Shown here piece by piece: positions 43,786 through 50,000 of a stretch of 50,000 nucleotides of DNA. Each line of letters starts with the position of its first letter. The first letter of the stretch is position 1. Where the stretch lies: contig NZ_QRDZ01000049.1 in NCBI RefSeq assembly GCF_003386235.1, positions 1-50,000 of the forward strand, written 5' to 3'. The stretch comes from Cohnella phaseoli (GTDB taxonomy: Bacteria; Bacillota; Bacilli; Paenibacillales; Paenibacillaceae). The translations under genes and the position numbers were made by a program. Below the pieces are notes generated by a model. The model was not told the DNA's origin and ran no database searches. It saw only the letters and a program-made list of their open reading frames with translations.

Positions 43786-45304
43786 CGATGAACAGGAAAT
43801 CCGCAACGGCATCCGCCATTTGCTGATCGGCTCGGCGTTAGCCGACCGGATCGAAATCGTCGGGACGGCGAACGACGGCCGCGAGGCGATGATCGTGGCC
43901 GGCAGCGGGCCGGTAGATCTAATTATTACCGATATTCGTATGCCGGGGATGGACGGCTTGGAGCTGATCCGGCATATTCGTACGGCCAATCCTTCGATCG
44001 CTTTCATCATTCTAAGCGGCTATGACGACTTCTCGTATGCTCGCGAAGCGATGCGTTACGGCGCGCTCGACTATCTGCTCAAGCCGGTGGAGGAGCGCGA
44101 GCTTCTCGGGATCGTCGAGCGGTTGATCGAGCGGACGAACAAGGAGAAGGAGCCTTCTCTCTATCTGACCCGCGACGAATTCCGCGCTCTCCGGGAGAAT
44201 GGGGAATGGAAAGCTGTGGCCCTTTGCGGCGCCGACGAGCTGCCGGAGGAGCGGGTACGGGAGTTGGGCGGCGAACCGATGCTGCAGTGGATGCTGGCCA
44301 AGGTGCACTCGGAGGCGGCGAGGGAGCTTGGCGGCATTTACCTTCTGACCGGGGATTCGGCGGTTCTTTTCCGCTATTCCTTTGGGCTCGCGGCGGGGAG
44401 CGAACATGAGCTTCGGAATAAGCTTGCCGAATTCGCGCAGCGAGTCCATCATTTCTGCCGGGAAAGGGTGAAGGTGCCGGTCAGCTTCGGCTTATCGGAG
44501 CCCGTTCGACAGGAGGGGCAATCCTCCGAAGAGATGCCGATAGACCTGGCTTTCGTCCGAGCGCAGCAGGCGTTGTTTTCCAGAGTGCTGTTGGGCAGCG
44601 GCATATATCGGGGGGAGGACCTTCAGGAGGCGAAGCATCACCATGCGAGCGAGAAGCTGGAGGCGGCGTTGGAGATTAAAGACTCGGATTCCATCGTTGA
44701 GGAAATCGAGGCGCTAATCGAGAGGTGCGTACAGGAGGGCAGCGTGAGTGTACTGCTCCTGTCTCTGGAGCGTCTCTTGTTCCTCGTTCATCATCGCTGG
44801 CAGGTCGACCTCTCTTCCGCCGATGGGACAAGCATGTCCCTCATGAATCGGACGCTTGAAAGCCTGCTGTGGTCGAGCCGCCCCAGTTCGTTAAGGAAGG
44901 GCTTGATGGAATGGATTCAAGGCGCGCTTGCTCGACTCGACCCCGCCAGACAGGAAGGGAAAGTGTTGGCCCGCGCCAAGAAATATATTCAAGCCCATCT
45001 GCAGCACCCCGTTAATCTGACGGAAGTCAGTCAAGAGACGCTGGTTACCCCGCAATATTTAAGCAAGCTATTTCGCGAGAAGTCCGGCGAGACGTTCATT
45101 GAATATATCACCAGGCTGCGGATTGAAGAGGCGAAGCGGCTGCTGGCGGAGCCCGGCGTTAAGGTGTACGAGGTAGCCAGTCAAGTGGGATATAGCAACT
45201 GGAAGCATTTTAGCCGCGTGTTTAAGCAGCATACGGGCTACGGCCCGGCCGATTACAAAAATCGCATTTTCGTCGACCGAGTCGGGTATCAGCACGAGCT
45301 GTGA
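43766..45304 (+). CDS. YesN-type AraC response regulator
   Basis: The ATG at 43766 follows AAGGGG, inside the kinase gene. The 512-aa product has a receiver (ILIVDDEQ, Asp56 in ITDIRMPGMDG, YLLKPVE), a long middle region of about 270 residues as in B. subtilis YesN, and a C-terminal AraC domain (VNLTEVSQETLVTPQYLSKLF, VGYSNWKHFSRVF). It should activate the rhamnosidase/transport operon upstream. Confidence 0.9.
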   Translation: MRILIVDDEQEIRNGIRHLLIGSALADRIEIVGTANDGREAMIVAGSGPVDLIITDIRMPGMDGLELIRHIRTANPSIAFIILSGYDDFSYAREAMRYGALDYLLKPVEERELLGIVERLIERTNKEKEPSLYLTRDEFRALRENGEWKAVALCGADELPEERVRELGGEPMLQWMLAKVHSEAARELGGIYLLTGDSAVLFRYSFGLAAGSEHELRNKLAEFAQRVHHFCRERVKVPVSFGLSEPVRQEGQSSEEMPIDLAFVRAQQALFSRVLLGSGIYRGEDLQEAKHHHASEKLEAALEIKDSDSIVEEIEALIERCVQEGSVSVLLLSLERLLFLVHHRWQVDLSSADGTSMSLMNRTLESLLWSSRPSSLRKGLMEWIQGALARLDPARQEGKVLARAKKYIQAHLQHPVNLTEVSQETLVTPQYLSKLFREKSGETFIEYITRLRIEEAKRLLAEPGVKVYEVASQVGYSNWKHFSRVFKQHTGYGPADYKNRIFVDRVGYQHEL

Positions 45305-45315
45305 ACGCGGTGAAA

Positions 45316-45364
45316 ATAAGCGGGGCTTATCCGATTAAGAACGTGTCGGATAGGCCCCGCTTAT
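45316..45364. terminator. Bidirectional terminator
   Basis: A 19-bp stem (45316-45334 with 45346-45364, one mismatch) and 11-nt loop lie between the convergent regulator and glycosidase genes. The right side has TTTTT and the left side AAAA, so it can terminate both transcripts. Confidence 0.85.
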
Positions 45365-45390
45365 CATTTTTGCAGGATCGCGTCGAGGGA

Positions 45391-46797
45391 TTAGAATGGC
45401 AATTTCCAATATTCGCTCACATCGGGAGATTCCAGCTCAAGCTGCACTTCCACATTGCCGAGTGCGTACCAACCGTCCTCCTGCCGCCCGGTATTGGCCA
45501 ATTGGATGGCCGGCTGGCCGGTATGCGGAGTGAGGATCGCAATTTCGAACTGATAATGCCCCAGAGGCATATCCGCCGGAATCCAGATCGCGTTGTCGTA
45601 GATGCTGTCGCCCGGAAGCCACTGATTGATATTGGCGTCCGTGAAGAAAACCTTATGATACTGATCGTTTTTCAGACGCAGCGCGAGCGGGAACTTCTTG
45701 TAGCAAGGCGCGACGCCCAGGTTCTCCCACCAGGAAGCGAACGCAAGCTTGCCGCCCGGCTTCACCGCTTCAGGGAAGGAGAACTTGCGCAAAGCGAGGC
45801 GATAGCCCATCCGTTTCAGCCAGCGGTCGATATGCGGCTCCCATTCCTTCGGAACCGGCGACGATTTGGCGTTGAAGGAAGAAATATGCCATTTCAGCGA
45901 TTGGTCGATAATATAATCGACATCCCATCCTTTGTCCTTCCAGTGTTGAATGACCCAGCAAACCTCCAATGAAACGGGGGCCTTCTGCCAAGCGTCCTGC
46001 ATGCCCGAGCGGATAAGCTGCTGTGGATAATAATCGTGCATATGCGACCAGTCGTCTACATGGTCCCATGCTTTGCCGCACACGTCTCCGAGGCAATCGA
46101 CTCGCCAACCGACATTGGCCTGGGACAGCCCGAAGCCGTTCGTCTTGTCGTCGGTCAGCAGCATAATAAGCGGCGTTTCTTTGAAGGAGTCCGTATACGC
46201 GCTGACTAGCGCCTCTCTCGCTGTCTGGCTCAACAGATTGGAGCCGATGCCTTCTCCCCACGAGCCGACGATGGACAGATCGATGCTTTCCAGGTCCGGA
46301 TGACCGTCATACCGACTGCCCAGAGCGCGAATAAAGCGTCCGAAATGCTCGGCGTAAGTCGGGTCCTCGGGATCGACCATCCAACCCGGACCGTCATCGA
46401 ACCTTGGAGGCGGCGTCCCCAACGCTTCGCGATACCACGCAGGAACGTCTTCTTTATCATTAGCGCCGTACGGAGCTATGCGAAGCAATAGGGTTTGCTT
46501 GCGCTGGCGGGCCGTCGCAATCGCATGATCGATCAAATCCCAGCGATAGTTGCCCTTCTCCGGCTCCATGTATTTCCAATAGACTCTGAAATAAGCGATC
46601 GTCGTTGCCGGATGGTTCTCGTTTTCCAAATTGCCGTCGAAGTCCTGATACACAATCGGGGACCCTTCGGTCCACCCTTTTCCTTCGTTCAGCTTATCTC
46701 CGTTAAACCGCTGAAAGGTCATAAATCCGATACCCGGATTAATTAGAACGTCGTCGATCAGCTTCGGTCTGGCGTTAATGATTTTACAGGTACCCAT
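45391..46797 (-). CDS. DUF4832-type beta-galactosidase-like glycosidase
   Basis: This 468-aa protein has no signal peptide. The N-terminal 330 residues look like a (beta/alpha)8 glycosidase of the GH-A type (YFRVYWKYMEPEKGNYRWDLID, typical of GH42-like enzymes; SIVGSWGEGIGS carrying the probable acid/base Glu). The last 120 residues fit DUF4832 (LALRLKNDQYHKVFFTDANIN, then LGHYQFEIAIL). AAGGGG precedes the ATG on the minus strand. It is convergent with the third uptake module and probably acts on sugars from the same polysaccharide. Substrate unknown. Confidence 0.75.
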   Translation of the reverse strand: MGTCKIINARPKLIDDVLINPGIGFMTFQRFNGDKLNEGKGWTEGSPIVYQDFDGNLENENHPATTIAYFRVYWKYMEPEKGNYRWDLIDHAIATARQRKQTLLLRIAPYGANDKEDVPAWYREALGTPPPRFDDGPGWMVDPEDPTYAEHFGRFIRALGSRYDGHPDLESIDLSIVGSWGEGIGSNLLSQTAREALVSAYTDSFKETPLIMLLTDDKTNGFGLSQANVGWRVDCLGDVCGKAWDHVDDWSHMHDYYPQQLIRSGMQDAWQKAPVSLEVCWVIQHWKDKGWDVDYIIDQSLKWHISSFNAKSSPVPKEWEPHIDRWLKRMGYRLALRKFSFPEAVKPGGKLAFASWWENLGVAPCYKKFPLALRLKNDQYHKVFFTDANINQWLPGDSIYDNAIWIPADMPLGHYQFEIAILTPHTGQPAIQLANTGRQEDGWYALGNVEVQLELESPDVSEYWKLPF

Positions 46798-47076
46798 ATC
46801 GATCTACCCCTTCCGGTGACTTACTTTTAATCGTAAACCAGATCCACGGTATCGCAATTTTAATTTGTTGATATTTTTTGCGATTTGTTTACTCCTTTCC
46901 CTTCACATGGACACAGAGCTGCTTTCGCTAAGGAGACATATGTCGCTATTCTTAGAAATATAGTCAATAGGTCCGATAAGCTGGGATATTGGACCCTACT
47001 GCCTGATTTTTGAATGTGATACGATATGCGGAAAGAATAGAAGCTGGAAAATGAATCCGATCGAGGAGAAGAGAGG
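46798..47076. other. Divergent intergenic region
   Basis: Holds the promoters of the glycosidase (minus) and SUKH (+) genes. The best + strand -10 is an extended TGTGATACGAT ending at 47025; no clear -35 pairs with it. On the minus strand the AT-rich tract 46840-46885 is the likely promoter area. No terminator or riboswitch seen. Confidence 0.35.
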
Positions 47077-47544
47077 ATGGAGCCGATGTACGAGCGTTTG
47101 GTGGAGAAACTGAAGACGACTTCCACGATCAGATGGTTTCCCGGTCATGGAGCGGAGGAGAGCTGGATAGAGGAAGCGGAGCAGGAGCTGGGCTTTCGGC
47201 TGCCGCCGTCTTATCGCTGGTGGGCGACTCATTACGGCGATGGCTGGTTGAATGGCGGACATATTTTATCGATTGGCGACCCGGAGCATAGAGAATACAC
47301 CGATAGCGACCTCCTTTACATACATAGGTTGAATAAAGCCGAGGATTGGTGGGTCAGCCGCTTCCCCGACAGGCTGGACGTGTTCATTCCGGATAGCGAC
47401 GAGCAGTTTTTTTTCGACACGTCAGTTAGGGATGAACAGGGCGAATTTACGGTCATGTGTTACGATCTTATCAATAATGAAATATTCCCGTGTGCTTCGT
47501 CATTTGCGGAGTTTCTAGAACGATTGATCGACGAGTACGTATAA
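47077..47544 (+). CDS. SMI1/KNR4 (SUKH) family protein
   Basis: This 155-aa protein has the clear SUKH signature WIEEAEQELGFRLPPSYRWWATHYGDGWL, a central HILSIGDPE, DVFIPDSDEQFFFDTS with the usual FDTS strand, and the terminal helix ASSFAEFLERLIDEY. Its role is probably immunity or protein interaction. GAGAGG precedes the ATG. Third SUKH-type gene of the window, 33 kb from the others, so these genes are not a simple tandem cluster. Confidence 0.9.
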   Translation: MEPMYERLVEKLKTTSTIRWFPGHGAEESWIEEAEQELGFRLPPSYRWWATHYGDGWLNGGHILSIGDPEHREYTDSDLLYIHRLNKAEDWWVSRFPDRLDVFIPDSDEQFFFDTSVRDEQGEFTVMCYDLINNEIFPCASSFAEFLERLIDEYV

Positions 47545-47575
47545 ATATGAACAAGGGAATTCGAAGAGGTGGCCG

Positions 47576-49447
47576 GTGGAATTAATTAAATTAAATTGTC
47601 CGAATTGCGGCGGGAAGATCCAATATAAAGAAGGGCAAACGCTCAAGTGCCCTTACTGCAAAACGGAGCTGCTGTTGAAGGAAAACAAGGTTTATTTTGT
47701 TGAACAGACGATTAACAACTATTACGGAACCCCTCCCGCTCGCACGGCAACTCAACCAAAGGCGAGCGCTAAGCAGGTTCTCTTGGTGTTTCTAGTGCTG
47801 ATCTGCTTTGTGGTCGGATATTTCTTCTTGACGAACAACTCTAAACAATCGACAGGCGGCGAGGCGAATCAGCCTATTCGGACCATGCCGGAAAGCGAAG
47901 TTCTCCTGTTCTTTTTGAGGGATATTTTCGACAAGGGGACTGCGCTGCCATCGGAAGAGGAAATCGCAAGCCTCCGCTACTTGTCCGCCCGTCAAGATGA
48001 GGATCAGTGGCATTTTGCTTATAGCTTCGACGATCCGTTTACGAAAGAAAAAGCGGAGATTTTCGACTATGTCGTTACCGACAAAATCTTAAACACGCAA
48101 AGAATCGATCAAAAGGATTTTGAAGCTTTTAGCGGGCTTACGGTGTTAAATCTAATGGAAGAATATGAAATTTCGCAAAATCAGGAAATCAGCTTTCGCC
48201 AAATGCAAGGCTTAAAGAGCTATAAAGGCGGTTTTAACGAATCGTTCGGACGGTTTGCCCAATATTTTGGCGATAAAGCGAAAATCGTAGATCTCTCGAC
48301 TCAAATCCGCAGCAATGCGGAATTGGCTTTGCTATTGGATTTTCCGAACCTGCAGTCGCTTAAAATCACCTATGTCGACGAGTCAGTGACGGATTTTCAT
48401 CTGCTGAACCAATTGCCCCTGAAGTCGTTGTCCTTGAACGGGATCGACGATCTGAAGTGGTTGTCCGCATTAACGGGTCTGGAATCGCTGGTTATCAGCT
48501 ATAGCGAGGCGACCGATTTCAGCGCGCTTTACTCGTTAAGCCAATTGCGGGAATTGAAGCTCTCCTTTACGCAGAACTTAAAAACGCTCGATTTTCTGCA
48601 AAATATGCCGAACCTGCAAACGCTCGATCTTGAGAACGCCGGCATTTCGAACCTGGAGAGCCTTAGAAATAAGCTGTCATTGACGAAGCTGCGTCTGTCC
48701 AGCATGAGCAAGCTGGGCTCTGTCGAGCCCGTGAGCAGCTTGACTTCGCTAACGGAATTAGCGATAACCGGCTATTACGGATCCGAGGCGGCCTTAAAGC
48801 TGCCCAATCTGAAGATAGCCGAAATGCCGGATTCCCTCCTCCCCATGCTGGAGGCGCCCGCATTACAATCGCTGACGAGTTACCAGCGCAGAAATGATTT
48901 GGATGGGGAGCAGCTATTGAAGTATCCGAAGTTGGAATGGCTTTCCTTGGAGGATTTCGGCGACTTCACTCATATTCGCGCTTTAGACAGCCTGCCTAAG
49001 CTGCAAACCTTAAATCTGATCGATATGTCTTTTTACGAGGAAACGAGTGAATTGTTCGATTTGAAGCATGTGACCACAATCAATTGCAACGAATGTAGTT
49101 TCCAGATCAACACAAAGCAGCCGTTTGCGAACGCCTCGCTGGAGCATCTGATCTTAAATGATATATCATTCCGGATCGGCAACGAAGATTGGCTGAATGA
49201 GGTGGATAAGGCAATGCCTTACTTCGCGGGTCTGACGGCATTGCGTTCCTTCACGATGCAGGACAGCTCGCTTCAATCGTTGGATTTTATGAAGGGTTGG
49301 CAGAAAATCGAGGTGCTTCATCTGGAGAACAATGCGATTTCCAACGTAGAGCCTTTGGCCTCGCTGTCTAATTTGCGGAAGCTGTATCTTGTCGGAAATC
49401 CGGCGCAAAACAAAACTGTGCTCGATAAGGGGATTTTGGTTTATTAA
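47576..49447 (+). CDS. Zinc-ribbon, membrane and leucine-rich-repeat protein
   Basis: A GTG start after AGAGGTGG gives 623 aa. Cysteines 8, 11, 25 and 28 form a zinc ribbon (CPNCGGKIQ, CPYCKTEL), followed by one membrane span (67-86) and an external LRR domain (about 240-620) with internalin-like repeats of about 22 residues (LPLKSLSLNGIDDLKWLSAL, LRELKLSFTQNLKTLDFLQ, VLHLENNAISNVEPLASL). Topology inferred: cytoplasmic zinc ribbon, external LRR. It follows the SUKH gene by 31 nt and may be co-transcribed. Related zinc-ribbon/TM proteins with varied outer domains occur in Bacilli; function unknown. Confidence 0.75.
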   Translation: MELIKLNCPNCGGKIQYKEGQTLKCPYCKTELLLKENKVYFVEQTINNYYGTPPARTATQPKASAKQVLLVFLVLICFVVGYFFLTNNSKQSTGGEANQPIRTMPESEVLLFFLRDIFDKGTALPSEEEIASLRYLSARQDEDQWHFAYSFDDPFTKEKAEIFDYVVTDKILNTQRIDQKDFEAFSGLTVLNLMEEYEISQNQEISFRQMQGLKSYKGGFNESFGRFAQYFGDKAKIVDLSTQIRSNAELALLLDFPNLQSLKITYVDESVTDFHLLNQLPLKSLSLNGIDDLKWLSALTGLESLVISYSEATDFSALYSLSQLRELKLSFTQNLKTLDFLQNMPNLQTLDLENAGISNLESLRNKLSLTKLRLSSMSKLGSVEPVSSLTSLTELAITGYYGSEAALKLPNLKIAEMPDSLLPMLEAPALQSLTSYQRRNDLDGEQLLKYPKLEWLSLEDFGDFTHIRALDSLPKLQTLNLIDMSFYEETSELFDLKHVTTINCNECSFQINTKQPFANASLEHLILNDISFRIGNEDWLNEVDKAMPYFAGLTALRSFTMQDSSLQSLDFMKGWQKIEVLHLENNAISNVEPLASLSNLRKLYLVGNPAQNKTVLDKGILVY

Positions 49448-49565
49448 GGGACGGCAGGGCGGAGGAAGCTTAGAGACCCATGTTTTCAGCGTACAGATCT
49501 GTTGTCGGAGTAAGATTAAACTTGTCCCTCCGAGGCCTAGGCCGATAGAGCTTTAGCGGATCGAG

Positions 49566-49800
49566 GCTGCGGGGTGAGGGGCAAGAAAGTGCCTCCGCGC
49601 TGCCCAAGCTGCGGGGTGAAGGCCAAAAAAGTGCCTTGACGCTGCCCAAGCTGCGGGGTGGAGGCCAAGAAAGTGCCTCCGTGCTGCCCGAGCTGTAGGA
49701 TGAAGGCCAAAAAAGTGCCTCCGCGCTGCCCAAGCTGCGGGGTGAAGGCCAAGAATGTGCCTCCGCGCTGCCCAAGCTGTGGGATGAAGGCCAAGAAAGT
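49566..49800. repeat. 42-bp tandem repeat, 5.6 copies
   Basis: Units start at 49566, 49608, 49650, 49692, 49734 and 49776 (last one partial). Each contains a short hairpin (AGGC...GCCT). Because 42 is a multiple of three, all frames repeat every 14 codons. The + strand frame from 49601 reads CPSCGVKAKKVPPR repeatedly but is broken by TGA at 49637, and the minus strand is open in several frames. No ribosome-binding site or convincing gene; best read as a dispersed noncoding repeat. Confidence 0.75.
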
Positions 49801-49802
49801 CA

Positions 49803-50000
49803 CTAGTCATGCATCAAACCTGACATAATAGTCGAAGGGTGAGGCCTAATCCAATATTGTGATTTGGTTTCATATTCTTCCATTTGATTTTCTTCCCAGT
49901 AAGCCAAAAAATCAGAGCAGGAACAGGAGACGCGATTTTCCACAAAATTGGATATTCATTTATCTTTGCCTAACGTAGTATGACGCGCTGATTCTCCTCG
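49803..50000 (-). pseudogene. 3' end of a broken gene at the window edge
   Basis: On the minus strand a frame reads ESARHTTLGKDK, then TGA (49956-49958), then ISNFVENRVSCSCSDF and LAYWEENQMEEYETK before TAG at 49803. The part after the stop reads like a natural protein end (FLAYWEEN resembles the final helix of SUKH-type proteins). A single TGG-to-TGA change would explain the stop. The gene begins outside the window. Confidence 0.35.

Noticed and set aside
49537..49810. Three overlapping minus-strand frames with 14-residue repeats
   Set aside because: The 42-bp period keeps every frame free of stops if one unit is; no ribosome-binding site and low-complexity products.

Overview
The window looks like chromosome from a Paenibacillaceae bacterium (Paenibacillus/Cohnella type). 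Evidence: Gram-positive Shine-Dalgarno sites (AAGGAGG, GGGGG) with frequent GTG/TTG starts, lipobox lipoproteins, three YesM/YesN-type two-component systems beside CUT1 sugar ABC transporters that lack their own ATPase, and intergenic tandem repeats. There are no rRNA, tRNA or CRISPR genes and no intact insertion sequence. Family names are recognised by eye from the protein sequence; no search was run. || Layout. (1) 1-7.9 kb, accessory genes on the + strand: an ECF sigma factor fused to a DUF1835-like domain, an LRR-like protein, immunity-type genes (Imm1-like, SUKH), a small secreted protein on the minus strand, a 96-bp MITE-like palindromic element, a TerD-vWA fusion, and a helical protein overlapping a methyltransferase. 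(2) 7.9-11.7 kb, a visibly AT-rich insert: a MazG-like protein with two identical zinc motifs, convergent with a PIN-like nuclease gene, flanked by decayed sequence. This is the best candidate for an uncharacterised defence module. (3) 11.7-14.8 kb: an unknown protein, SUKH-type and DUF4304 genes, a gene remnant, and nitronate monooxygenase. (4) 14.8-15.6 kb, a repeat-rich noncoding stretch: about 51-bp repeats, then 47-bp repeats that each re-create an SD + ATG + five-codon minigene on the minus strand, followed by the control region of the next operon. (5) 15.6-30.9 kb: two carbohydrate-uptake modules (permeases, binding proteins, sensor kinase, AraC-type response regulator). (6) 30.9-32.8 kb: an ECF sigma factor and its likely anti-sigma partner. 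(7) 32.9-45.3 kb: a third uptake module with two secreted/cytoplasmic (alpha/alpha)6 glycosidases, one a GH78-like alpha-L-rhamnosidase, and its own kinase/regulator, convergent with a DUF4832 glycosidase-like gene. (8) 47-50 kb: SUKH gene, zinc-ribbon LRR membrane protein, a 42-bp tandem repeat and a broken gene at the edge. || How it works together (inference): the YesM-type kinases sense oligosaccharides outside the cell, YesN-type regulators switch on the neighbouring transporter genes, lipoprotein binding proteins deliver sugars to the permease pairs, and a shared MsmX-type ATPase encoded elsewhere energises them. In the third module a secreted multidomain hydrolase trims a rhamnose-containing plant polysaccharide and the cytoplasmic GH78 enzyme finishes the imported fragments.
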